A DNA stretch of 64,000 nucleotides from Arachidicoccus soli (GTDB lineage Bacteria; Bacteroidota; Bacteroidia; Chitinophagales; Chitinophagaceae). Location: the NCBI RefSeq assembly GCF_003600625.1, contig NZ_CP032489.1, forward strand, positions 682,001 through 746,000, read 5' to 3'. Under the pieces are notes generated by a model that saw nothing but the letters and a program-made list of their open reading frames with translations, was not told the DNA's origin and did no database searches. Below, piece by piece: positions 43,205 through 51,903 of this stretch (its first letter is position 1; each line of letters opens with the position of its first letter). A program made the translations under genes and the position numbers.

Positions 43205-43212
43205 CAAAGATA
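43205..43212 (-). promoter_or_regulatory. -7 element directly before lysS
   Basis: TATCTTTG on the minus strand ends six bases before the ATG, implying a leaderless or near-leaderless mRNA. No TTTG is found at the -33 distance. Confidence 0.45.
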
Positions 43213-43271
43213 ATAAGGATTTGTGATTTATGATTTGAGAATTACTTTTAAAGAAAAGCAATATTTGGAGC

Positions 43272-43301
43272 ATAAAAAAGGGGGAATAAGACTAATCCCC
43301 C
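43272..43301 (-). terminator. Terminator after the beta-barrel protein gene
   Basis: GGGGGAT...ATCCCCC-type stem of at least six base pairs, followed on the minus strand by CTTTTTTATG. Confidence 0.75.
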
Positions 43302-43365
43302 GTTTTCCTTATTTAATCCAAATTGAATGTTGTATATCCATTCAATAATTTAATGCAATAATTGT

Positions 43366-44664
43366 TTAGTTATATCTAGGTGCATGTGTTTGCCACAAAT
43401 CCTTGAAAGTAACGACTATGCCCAGTTGAAAATAATTTTCTTTTATTAAGTTGTTTATTTGTGTGCCTCTTGTTCCAACCTGGAAGTTAAACATATAGCC
43501 TAAAGAGGAGCGCATCGCATTAACGCCTACGCCAAATGTGGCACCTTTATTAGTGATTTGCTGGCCACGAATATTTAAATATTCTTGTGTATAAAATCCA
43601 CCTACCTGGAAAAAGTATTTCTCATAGTTATATAAACCATTGTTTATTACAACTGTTTTATTCTTGGCGAACTCTATACCTGCAGAATAATTATTACTAT
43701 TTTGTAGCGAATAAGCTGCATTAGCAAGGTTGTTGTGGACATTATTCCAGCGTTGTGTTTTATAGTCTGCAGCAAAAGTAATTTTGTTGTCGAATTTTAG
43801 AGAGAGGCCGCCTCCATAAGTAACTGGGAGGGTGAAAGTTGAAGTATTGGTAATCGAATCTGCAAGTATAACAGTAGGAGCGGAAACACTTGGATCGCCT
43901 TGTGTAATGCCTACAGATCTTGAACCATTTAAATTGGTTTTATTAGATGCAATTGCTCCAAGCGAAAGTTGCCATTTGGCGTTGATTGGAATTTTGTATT
44001 GCAAGCCGCCTTCAAAATATAAATGTTTATAATTTTGTAAAACCTTGGTATTAAGTTGAGCACTTGTAATACTATTGGCAGAAATACTTTCATCTTGTTG
44101 TAGACTTCCAAACAAATAAGAAGATTTAATACCAAAAGAAAAATTTCTGCCAATCCTGAATCCATTGGAAACTGATACTTCATTAATACCACCGGAGCCT
44201 TCTGTATATGTCGGAACGAAAATATCTGAGCCTATTACATTTTTTTGACCATTGAATGAATAATTGCTGCTACTATATTGGGAAAGCCCAAAACTAAATC
44301 CCCAAAAAGGCTCTACTTTAATGCCCATTTCTACGCGCTGTACTTGTAATTCATTGGTAGTGGTGGGTTGTAAAATAGGTGTACCTAAATATTTAATACT
44401 GCTGAAATTACCCGCTAGTTCCAAATTAAAATAATGATCATTCAAAAAAGGTAATGAAGCAGGATTGGCTTCATACATATTATGCGCCGAAGAAAGACTA
44501 ATGCCGCTATTTGCCATTCCTGAAGATCTATCGAAATAGTTATTTACAATATTTCCTATACCCAACATTGAATAAGGCGAAGTGTTGTTTTGTGCAACAG
44601 ACGGTATTGCTTTTGATAAGCAAATAACCGCAATAGTAAAATACCTTATTTTTTTATAGATCAT
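43366..44664 (-). CDS. Outer-membrane beta-barrel protein (FadL/OMPP1-like)
   Basis: The 432-residue protein has a signal peptide ending PSVAQ and a mature N-terminus NNTSPYSMLGIGNIVNNYF typical of Bacteroidota barrels of the FadL/PorV-like type. Alternating aromatic strands continue to the end. MANSGISLSSAHNMYEANPA resembles the NPAxL motif of FadL-like channels. It follows the DUF4270 gene by 10 bp and is surely co-transcribed. The substrate is unknown. Confidence 0.75.
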   Translation of the reverse strand: MIYKKIRYFTIAVICLSKAIPSVAQNNTSPYSMLGIGNIVNNYFDRSSGMANSGISLSSAHNMYEANPASLPFLNDHYFNLELAGNFSSIKYLGTPILQPTTTNELQVQRVEMGIKVEPFWGFSFGLSQYSSSNYSFNGQKNVIGSDIFVPTYTEGSGGINEVSVSNGFRIGRNFSFGIKSSYLFGSLQQDESISANSITSAQLNTKVLQNYKHLYFEGGLQYKIPINAKWQLSLGAIASNKTNLNGSRSVGITQGDPSVSAPTVILADSITNTSTFTLPVTYGGGLSLKFDNKITFAADYKTQRWNNVHNNLANAAYSLQNSNNYSAGIEFAKNKTVVINNGLYNYEKYFFQVGGFYTQEYLNIRGQQITNKGATFGVGVNAMRSSLGYMFNFQVGTRGTQINNLIKENYFQLGIVVTFKDLWQTHAPRYN

Positions 44665-44674
44665 TCAGTTAATA

Positions 44675-46030
44675 TTATTTTAGAGAAATGTAGTCGATCA
44701 CCAACTGCATTTTAGCATTTGTTTTATTTGCATCACCCAGTATTAATCTATCAAATCCATTAAATAAATTTGAACTTAATGGGCTTAACAAAAGGCCTAA
44801 TTTTCTTGCATTCGCCGTAGGGTCAGTAATGAGTGATTTGATAAAGGCAGTTATATCGTAACTATATTCTGTATTAATCCCATTCAAATAATCGATGACA
44901 AAATTTCCTGTTTGTGTAGCGCCTCCTGCATCTGTAATTGGATTCCCTATTGCATTGTTTAAATCTGTACCTGCAAGCTGCAGTTTTTGGGGAGGATAGA
45001 AAATGCCCTCAAAACTACCCTTAACAGGCTTTATATATAAAGTTGCTTTTGCAATTTTAATATAGTTTTTTGCTTGTATTAATGCTTGAATAGAAGGGAA
45101 AGTAATTTTGGCTATAGTACCTGTTATGGGTTGCATAAATGCACTACTATCAGTTTTCTCAGAAGGTATTTCATTGTTGATATATCCAATTCCGGCATTT
45201 TTCAACTGCCCTATACGATTAATAGATATATTAGAAAAATGTTTCGCATAATCATAGACACCAAATGTGGCAATCTTTTGTATGGCGTTCGGAGCGGCTG
45301 GCGTTTTGTAATACAATCTCATTTGTACACTATCGCTTATTGTTATGGCGAGTTTAGAATTGCTAGCCGCAGAAAGCTTAATTCCACTAAAATATTGAAC
45401 AAACAAATCGTTGGATGTTATGCTTGCGTCTTTTACTTTAAGTCTATTTAGCAAGGCCCGTCCTAATGTATCCGCTAATCTTATAGAAATAGTATCGTTT
45501 GTCGAATTAATAAATCCAGGTTTTAGCAAATAAGATACTTGTCCTATAGAACCTGGTGCGCTTGCAAATGAGTCTATGTTATATAGATAAGCGCCATTAT
45601 TATAAGGAACAATTTGTTCTGTGAGAGGATTTACTTGAATGTTGATAGGGCTTGTTGTGTCGCCATAATAATTACCCGTAAGTTTAATAAAAAGGGTAAG
45701 AGAGTCAAAACTTGCTGAATTGAATTCTGTAGAAGTAGCATCATATGCAGGCACTCCTAATTGAAAATATGCTGAAGCTTTAACATCCCCCAATGCTGAG
45801 TCATTATACTTCCCAATAAAGCTTAAGTTGCTCACAGATGTTGGAAAAGAATCTATATAGATAGTTGATAGCTTAGGTGTGAAACTATCTATTTCAATAA
45901 TTTGCGAATAAGTATTATCTATAAATTGCTGCCCAAACTGAATATTTGTTTTTACACATGATCCAATAAATATAGTAATGCATAACAGTCCTGAAAAATA
46001 CAGCAAAGCCCGTCTTTTATGATAATGCAT
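44675..46030 (-). CDS. DUF4270 family lipoprotein
   Basis: The 451-residue protein has a signal peptide with lipobox FIGSC (Cys about 25). The mature part begins VKTNIQFGQQFIDNTYSQII and contains the family-typical segment SFIGKYNDSALGDVKASAYF, with all-beta character. DUF4270 proteins are surface or periplasmic lipoproteins of unknown function in Bacteroidota. The gene is divergent from lytS across 251 bp in which I see no strong promoter. Confidence 0.83.
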   Translation of the reverse strand: MHYHKRRALLYFSGLLCITIFIGSCVKTNIQFGQQFIDNTYSQIIEIDSFTPKLSTIYIDSFPTSVSNLSFIGKYNDSALGDVKASAYFQLGVPAYDATSTEFNSASFDSLTLFIKLTGNYYGDTTSPINIQVNPLTEQIVPYNNGAYLYNIDSFASAPGSIGQVSYLLKPGFINSTNDTISIRLADTLGRALLNRLKVKDASITSNDLFVQYFSGIKLSAASNSKLAITISDSVQMRLYYKTPAAPNAIQKIATFGVYDYAKHFSNISINRIGQLKNAGIGYINNEIPSEKTDSSAFMQPITGTIAKITFPSIQALIQAKNYIKIAKATLYIKPVKGSFEGIFYPPQKLQLAGTDLNNAIGNPITDAGGATQTGNFVIDYLNGINTEYSYDITAFIKSLITDPTANARKLGLLLSPLSSNLFNGFDRLILGDANKTNAKMQLVIDYISLK

Positions 46031-46281
46031 ACTTTATTTATAAAGGGATTTAAGAAGTTGCAATGATAAGTTGCTATGCTGTTACAAAGTTGTTAGTATG
46101 TATTAATGGGCATATTTAATAGACTATTTGGCAATAAATAACGATAAGATGAAATTTTTGGCGCAACAATTAAATGCATTATTTGATAAAAAAGATATAA
46201 TTCTGTTTAATAATATTATATCTTCTTATTATTTTGCTTTATTCGCTGATGATATCTTTTATTGTAATATCGATTTGAGCA

Positions 46282-47448
46282 ATGAAATCCCAACTTAAAA
46301 AGTCAAAACTATTACGGATAGCTATTCAAGTCTTGTTTTGGACAATGGTGTTTTTATTTCCATTGCACTTATATGATGTTCGAATAATGGATCCACAGTT
46401 TTATAAAAGAGAATTTATAAACGATTTATTTCTTTTGGCTCTTTTTTATTTTAATATCAACTACCTTATCCCCCGCTTTTTTATCCATAAAAAATTGTTG
46501 AAATATTTTCTATGTGTCTTTGCGGCTTTACTTGTTGTGACTAGTCAGCACATTGTAGTAGAAAAGATATATAATCATAAGTTTCTGCCACGAGGTATGG
46601 ATGTCTCTTCTGCAAAGAGTTTGAAGAGTGAAGTATTGCTTCCTCCTCAACCAGAAAGGATAATGCGCCCAACCCTAAGACCTAGGAGTTGGAGACATAA
46701 AGATATTCGTGAGCCACTGATTTTGGGATTACCGGAATTCCTTTTTTTTATGATTATAAGAAAAGCCCTTACCATTTCTATTGTGCTTTTATTAATGGGT
46801 TCTTTTTATAAACTTTCTTTAGTCTGGTTTAATTCTGAAAGGGAAAAAGAAAGACTTCAAAAAGACAAATTAAATGCGGAATTGAAATTCTTGAAATCTC
46901 AAGTCAACCCACATTTTTTATTTAACTCGTTAAATAGCCTTTATGTATTGGCGCACAAAAAATCGGAAAAAACAGAAGAGAGCGTCTTGAAATTATCCCA
47001 GATAATGCGTTACATGCTTTATGATACAAATGTTGAATTTGTACCGCTTAGTAAAGAAATTGAATATTTACATAATTATATTGATTTGCAAAAACTCAGG
47101 TTGCCTGAATTTCTTGAGATTTCTTTCCTTGTAGAAGGTGTAACTGATAGTTTGAGAATTGAACCAATGCTATTGATTCCTTTTATTGAGAATGCTTTCA
47201 AACATGGAATTAGCTACAGTGAAAGTTGTAAAATAAATATCTTGATAAATATAAAAGGCAATCAACTAATTTTGGAAACAGAAAATAAAGTTTTTCAGCA
47301 AAAGACTGCAAACAATCAAGGAGGAATAGGTCTTGTAAATGTAAAAGAACGGCTTAATATGCTATATAATAATAAGCACGAACTTGCAATTTTAAAAGAT
47401 GAAATAATTTTTAAAGTAAAGCTCCAGTTACAATTAAATAAAATATAA
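46282..47448 (+). CDS. LytS-type sensor histidine kinase
   Basis: The 388-residue kinase has about four hydrophobic segments in the first 190 residues, a short coiled coil (REKERLQKDKLNAELKFLKS) and the His_kinase motif SQVNPHFLFNSLNSLYVLAH with the phospho-accepting His about 210. The ATPase part carries LLIPFIENAFKHGI (N box) and GGIGLVNVKERL (G box). Its stop is adjacent to the regulator ATG. There is no periplasmic sensor domain, so the signal is probably membrane-borne. Confidence 0.93.
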   Translation: MKSQLKKSKLLRIAIQVLFWTMVFLFPLHLYDVRIMDPQFYKREFINDLFLLALFYFNINYLIPRFFIHKKLLKYFLCVFAALLVVTSQHIVVEKIYNHKFLPRGMDVSSAKSLKSEVLLPPQPERIMRPTLRPRSWRHKDIREPLILGLPEFLFFMIIRKALTISIVLLLMGSFYKLSLVWFNSEREKERLQKDKLNAELKFLKSQVNPHFLFNSLNSLYVLAHKKSEKTEESVLKLSQIMRYMLYDTNVEFVPLSKEIEYLHNYIDLQKLRLPEFLEISFLVEGVTDSLRIEPMLLIPFIENAFKHGISYSESCKINILINIKGNQLILETENKVFQQKTANNQGGIGLVNVKERLNMLYNNKHELAILKDEIIFKVKLQLQLNKI

Positions 47449-48165
47449 ATGATAAACTGCATTATTGTTGATGATGAACCGTTAGCCATAGAATTGCTGA
47501 AGGATTTTGTTTCTAAAACTCAAGAGCTTTCATTAAAAGAAACATTTGTCAACTCTGTACAGGCGCTTTCTTATGTAAACAAAAATGATATTGATCTAGT
47601 TTTTTTGGATGTAGAAATGCCTGATTTAAATGGTATTGAGTTTTTAAAAAACCTGAAATCAAAACCAGATATTATTTTGACTACTGCTTTTCAAGAATTT
47701 GCCATTGAAGGATATAATTTTAGTGTCCTGGACTTTTTAATTAAACCTATTGCCTTCCCTCGTTTTCTGAGTGCAGCCAAAAAGGCCGAAGAACATTTTC
47801 TACTTAAAAATGCAGAAAACAACTTTTCAGCTCAGGATACTCAGCACCGTTTTCTCTTTATTAAAACGGAGTACAAATTGGTGAAAGTCAATTTTGATGA
47901 TATACTTTATATAGAAGGATTAAAAGATTATTCTAAAATTTACACAAAAAATAATGCGAAACCTATCGTAACACTCCAAAACTTAAAATCATTTGAAGAC
48001 AAGTTCACAACAAATGAATTTATAAGGGTTCATAGATCTTATATCGTTTCCCTTACAAAAATTGACATGATTGCCAGAAGTAGTATAATGATTGCCAATA
48101 AAGAAATACCTGTGAGTGATGCCTATAAAGGACAATTAAAAAACATTGTTAAGAAATATTCTTGA
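47449..48165 (+). CDS. LytTR-family response regulator
   Basis: The 238-residue protein has a receiver domain (IIVDDEPLAIELL; phospho-acceptor Asp in DLVFLDVEMPDLNG about 55; Lys in FLIKPI) and a C-terminal LytTR DNA-binding domain from about 140 (FIKTEYKLVKVNFDDILYIE, then FIRVHRSYIVSL). It starts directly after the kinase stop, a classic two-component pair. Likely targets are the flanking surface-protein genes, by position only. Confidence 0.95.
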   Translation: MINCIIVDDEPLAIELLKDFVSKTQELSLKETFVNSVQALSYVNKNDIDLVFLDVEMPDLNGIEFLKNLKSKPDIILTTAFQEFAIEGYNFSVLDFLIKPIAFPRFLSAAKKAEEHFLLKNAENNFSAQDTQHRFLFIKTEYKLVKVNFDDILYIEGLKDYSKIYTKNNAKPIVTLQNLKSFEDKFTTNEFIRVHRSYIVSLTKIDMIARSSIMIANKEIPVSDAYKGQLKNIVKKYS

Positions 48166-48357
48166 TTTTTAACTTATTGTACTGTAGAAAGTTTCAATAT
48201 TAAGTCTGAGAAGAATTTGCCAATTCAATAGCTGTAACATATTGGTAGATGAAATATGGCATTCTGTCAATAAAAAATAGCTTCAAATCAATTTTAACTA
48301 ATAAAAGCAAGAAGCAACAGATACTTTCATTCCCAAAATTAAAACATACACATAAAA

Positions 48358-49389
48358 ATGAATAAATTGAAATCATCTATTCTTTTGGTTAGTGCAAGTA
48401 TTTTATTCTTAGCTGCCTGTACCAAATCTACTACTAGTGCGACTGATACCGAGGGTAACTGGGTAAAGGTTTCAACTTTAGACGGTAATGCGCGTTCTTT
48501 CGCTGTCGCTTTTACAATTGGTAATTTTGGGTATGTAGGTACAGGATTAGATGGCAACAATAAATTGCTGAGCGATTTTTGGAAATATGACCCTACTAAT
48601 AATTCCTGGACCCAAGTAGCATCAATGCCGAGTGGTAGGGAAGCTGCTGTTGGAATGGCAATTGATGGGAATGGTTATGTGGGTACGGGTACAGATAGTT
48701 ATGGTAATTATTATAATGATTTCTATCAATACAACCCTACAACTGATACTTGGACTAAAAAGGCTAACTTCCCCGGAGCAGCCCGTTCAAGAGCTACTGC
48801 TTTTGCAATCGGTGATAATGGTTATATTACTTGTGGCTGGGATGGTAATTATTATAAAGATATGTATGCATACAACGCAACTAATGATACTTGGCAGCAA
48901 GAAATAAGTTTAAGTGGGGATAAGCGATTTGGTGCCATGTCATTTGTCTATAACAATATGGGCTATGTTGTTGGTGGAACTAATAGTGGCGGACAAGCAT
49001 CGGTAGATTTTTGGCGCTACAATCCTGCTACTTCTAATTGGACAAGACTAAGAGATATTAGCAATACAACAGATTCTAGTTTTGATGATAATTACACAAA
49101 TATTGCACGTACCAACGGTGTCGCATTTGTAATTGGCAATCAAGCTTTTGTGGCAACAGGGCAATCTGTAGATGCAGGTTCTTTTTTAACATCTACCTGG
49201 AGCTATGATTTTGCCACTGATTTATGGGAAGCTAGGACTCCTTATGAAAGTACTCGTTCACCAAGAAAAGGCGCTGTCGCATTTACAGTAAATGGAAGAG
49301 CATTCATAGGCACCGGGATTAACACCACATCTCCTTACGATAATTTTGATGAATTTATCCCATCGGAAACCTATAATGCAAATGATTAA
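48358..49389 (+). CDS. Kelch-repeat lipoprotein (beta-propeller)
   Basis: The 343-residue protein has a lipobox (FLAACTKS, Cys about 21) and about six Kelch units with the pattern GYVGTG...DFWKYDPTNNSWTQVA, NDFYQYNPTTDTWTKKA, DMYAYNATNDTWQQE and VDFWRYNPATSNWTRL. This predicts a six-bladed propeller anchored to a membrane, often used for protein or glycan binding. It follows the LytSR pair by about 190 bp and overlaps the start of the DUF4907 gene. Confidence 0.9.
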   Translation: MNKLKSSILLVSASILFLAACTKSTTSATDTEGNWVKVSTLDGNARSFAVAFTIGNFGYVGTGLDGNNKLLSDFWKYDPTNNSWTQVASMPSGREAAVGMAIDGNGYVGTGTDSYGNYYNDFYQYNPTTDTWTKKANFPGAARSRATAFAIGDNGYITCGWDGNYYKDMYAYNATNDTWQQEISLSGDKRFGAMSFVYNNMGYVVGGTNSGGQASVDFWRYNPATSNWTRLRDISNTTDSSFDDNYTNIARTNGVAFVIGNQAFVATGQSVDAGSFLTSTWSYDFATDLWEARTPYESTRSPRKGAVAFTVNGRAFIGTGINTTSPYDNFDEFIPSETYNAND

Positions 49390-49711
49390 TTTTAGATTCG
49401 CGCTTATTATTGTAATAGCGAGTGCATTATTTTCATTCTCTTGTTCTTCTCCTCATAGCAATAGGTCGAAAGGTTGGGTACAATTAAAATTAGAACCTTT
49501 ACAAACAAATACTGGCTGGGGATATGAGGTTTTTGCAGGAGAAAAGCTTTATATAAAACAAGATAAAATACCTGTTTTGGAAGGAAATCAAGGGTTTAAA
49601 ACCAGGGAGCAAGCGTTACATGCAGGACAGATAGTAATTAATAAATTGAAGAAAGGCCAAGCCCCGGCATTAGACTCTAATGATTTAAAGAAAGTAGGCG
49701 TACAATTTTAG
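49376..49711 (+). CDS. DUF4907 family lipoprotein
   Basis: The product is 111 residues from the ATG at 49376, or 109 from 49382; both overlap the end of the Kelch gene (14 or 8 bp). A lipobox lies at FSFSCSS. The body GWGYEVFAGEKLYIKQDKIP, then GNQGFKTREQALHAGQIVIN and KKGQAPALDSNDLK, matches DUF4907. Overlap with the Kelch gene indicates translational coupling and a shared function, which is unknown. Confidence 0.85.
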   Translation: MQMINFRFALIIVIASALFSFSCSSPHSNRSKGWVQLKLEPLQTNTGWGYEVFAGEKLYIKQDKIPVLEGNQGFKTREQALHAGQIVINKLKKGQAPALDSNDLKKVGVQF

Positions 49712-49749
49712 TGATACATTCTTTTTCTTCAAATTAGTTGTAAATTATA

Positions 49750-49790
49750 AAAAGGATTAGCTCAAAAAAATAGAGCTAATCCTTTTTATT
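49750..49790 (+). terminator. Terminator after the Kelch/DUF4907 pair
   Basis: AAAAGGATTAGCTC pairs with GAGCTAATCCTTTT around a short A-rich loop, then a T run. Confidence 0.85.
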
Positions 49791-49846
49791 TATATCAATT
49801 GAAGAGCGCAGCCCCTTTTTGTCTATTTTTATTCAAAATTTATGAA

Positions 49847-50527
49847 ATGATTTTAGGTAATGGACTTATTGGCACCGCATTGCAAGCAGTTGATAATGAT
49901 ACTGTTTTATATTGTGCATCTGGGGTCTCTAATTTATTTGGACATATTGAAAGTCAATGTTTGCGAGAAGAGGATTTATTGCGAGAAAAAATACTATTAC
50001 ATCCTCAAAAAGTGATTGTTTATTTTAGCTCTTATAGTATCAATGACGAAGATGATGAGAAGAATACGCCTTATTTATTGCATAAGAAAAGAATGGAAAA
50101 TATAGTCGTATCATTAGCTCCAAAATACTTGATAGCACGGACTTCCAATGTGGTTGGTAAGAACGGACAATCAGGTAATCTTACAAATTTTATATTTAAT
50201 CATCTACAAAATAATACTCCTTTTGAAGTCTGGAAAAATACCAATCGAAATTTAATCGATGTTCAGCATCTAGCAGCAATGGCGAACTATTATGTGAAAT
50301 ATGGTGAATTGAACAAAACTATTTATTTGATTAATCCAAAGGATGTAATGATAGTAGAAATCGTGAAATGTTTTGAAAAGAAAATGAATCAAAGAGCCAA
50401 ATATACTCTAGTTGACAAGGGTACTTATTATCATTCGGATAAAACGATTGCTAATAAAATCTTTGATGCACTTCAAATACCGAAGGAAGAATATGTAGAA
50501 ATGTTGATAGAAAAATATTTTATCTGA
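49847..50527 (+). CDS. NAD-dependent epimerase/dehydratase-like (SDR) protein
   Basis: The 226-residue protein has a short Rossmann start MILGNGLIGTALQ and the extended-SDR pattern: YFSSYSI in the active-site region, KRMENIV, and RTSNVVGKNGQSGNL with a substrate-loop NRNLIDVQHLAAM. The canonical YxxxK is not clearly seen (YLLHKKRME may substitute). It is shorter than typical epimerases. The ATG at 49847 is chosen by the start of the nucleotide-binding strand. Confidence 0.72.
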   Translation: MILGNGLIGTALQAVDNDTVLYCASGVSNLFGHIESQCLREEDLLREKILLHPQKVIVYFSSYSINDEDDEKNTPYLLHKKRMENIVVSLAPKYLIARTSNVVGKNGQSGNLTNFIFNHLQNNTPFEVWKNTNRNLIDVQHLAAMANYYVKYGELNKTIYLINPKDVMIVEIVKCFEKKMNQRAKYTLVDKGTYYHSDKTIANKIFDALQIPKEEYVEMLIEKYFI

Positions 50528-50609
50528 AGAGTATAGACAGTCAAATATTTAAAGTAATTCAAGATATTAAGACATCGTTAAAGTAATGAATAAAATGCGC
50601 AAAAATATT

Positions 50610-50617
50610 TATATTTG
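50610..50617 (+). promoter_or_regulatory. -7 element for dps
   Basis: TATATTTG matches TAnnTTTG, 49 bp before the dps ATG. No -33 match is evident. Confidence 0.45.
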
Positions 50618-50666
50618 AAAGAGCCCATTTTCTTTTAAGAAATTATTTTAATCTAAATTAGATAGA

Positions 50667-51203
50667 ATGAAAAATGATAAATCACTTAAAGTAGCAAGTC
50701 CTGAAAAATTGAAATCTGCAAAAGTTGCCGCTGGTTTAGATATCGGTATCTCTGCCAAGAACGCGCAAGCAGTAGCTAATAAACTACAACAATTATTGTC
50801 TGATGAACAAATACTGTACGCTAAAACACGTAATTATCATTGGAATATTGAAGGCCCCAACTTTATGGAAATGCATAAATTTTATGAAGGACTATATGGA
50901 GAACTTGCAGAAGTAATTGATCAAATCGCTGAGCGAATTAGGAAAATCGGCCATTATGCGCAGGGGCGTTTGGAGGATTTCCTGAAACAGACAAATTTAT
51001 TGGAAGGTGAATATACCAATGATCAAAACACCCAATTGCGTAATTTATTATCGGACCATGAAGTGATTATACGTAATTTGCGTAATGATATTAAGGACTT
51101 TGAAGATAAATATAAAGATGTTGGAACTACTGATTTTGTTACAGGTTTGTTGCAAGAGCATGAGCAATGGGCTTGGTTTCTCCGAAGTTATATTACAAAA
51201 TAA
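50667..51203 (+). CDS. dps: Dps-family DNA-binding ferritin-like protein
   Basis: The 178-residue protein has the Dps ferroxidase residues: YAKTRNYHWNIEGPNFMEMH (His-Trp-Asn and His about 62-73) and YEGLYGELAEVIDQIAERIR (Asp/Glu about 82-93). The N-terminus is Lys-rich (MKNDKSLKVASPEKLKSAK) and could contact DNA. It would form a dodecamer that stores iron and protects DNA from oxidative stress. Confidence 0.95.
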   Translation: MKNDKSLKVASPEKLKSAKVAAGLDIGISAKNAQAVANKLQQLLSDEQILYAKTRNYHWNIEGPNFMEMHKFYEGLYGELAEVIDQIAERIRKIGHYAQGRLEDFLKQTNLLEGEYTNDQNTQLRNLLSDHEVIIRNLRNDIKDFEDKYKDVGTTDFVTGLLQEHEQWAWFLRSYITK

Positions 51204-51219
51204 GAATTGTTTATAAGGC

Positions 51220-51257
51220 AAGTACAAATGCCGGTTCTATAACCGGCATTTGTACTT
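51220..51257 (+). terminator. Hairpin after dps
   Basis: A perfect 17-bp stem (AAGTACAAATGCCGGTT and complement) with a CTAT loop. The following T tract is weak. Confidence 0.65.
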
Positions 51258-51903
51258 ATTGATAGACTAAGATATTCCTGAAAATCTGTAATATTTATCC
51301 CCTTTGAACTTCGGACTGTAGATAAAAGCATAGTCGCCTGGCTATAAGTACTTTTTGTGCCATAGTAGGGTATACTGGTTTTATAATCCATGACCAGTCT
51401 ACTTCTTTCATGAAATTTATTGGATGCGCATTTTGCGCAGACAGATTTTGGAATTTTTATAATGCGATTCTTTTTGATAATTTGGCTGCCACAATACCTA
51501 CCCCCAAAATTATCCTGAACGGCCATGGCTACTAAGGCTAGTTGGATGTCAATGGCGGCACCGGACCTTCCGAGCAGATGGTGTACTTATATAGGCCAGC
51601 ATCTGAATAAAGAGGCTATTCAGCAACGAATGACCAGCTACTGCAGGCCCAGGATAGCGGTTATGGGTTTAACTACAAAGATGCCACCTGAAGTGAAAGC
51701 GATATCGTCCATCCTGCAGACTGCAAATTATTTTGGCAGGGCGGATAGCAGGTCTATGCTAAGTTCATCAACAAAAAATCCTCTCTTATATCCCTTTTTC
51801 AGAAATTAAGAGAGGATAAATTGAATTTATTAGAGGTCCTCTAGGCTTTTTTAAAAGGAGCACCTCGGTAATAGAATCATAATTCCTTACCGTTTTTCCC
51901 AAC
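51258..51903. other. Gene-free stretch, probably degenerate former coding DNA
   Basis: About 650 bp without a convincing gene. Open frames on both strands are short, mutually contradictory and lack recognisable domains. One minus-strand frame near 51300-51526 contains CGSQIIKKN and CAKCASNKF, faintly like a transposase zinc ribbon, but this is weak. A hairpin (TCCTCTCTTA/TAAGAGAGGA, 51779-51816) lies near its right end. Confidence 0.5.

Noticed and set aside
43199-43273. Longer N-terminus for lysyl-tRNA synthetase
   Set aside because: The extension crosses a promoter box and the neighbouring terminator.
51525-51809. 94-codon plus-strand frame in the degenerate stretch
   Set aside because: No domain is recognisable, and an overlapping frame on the other strand is equally open.
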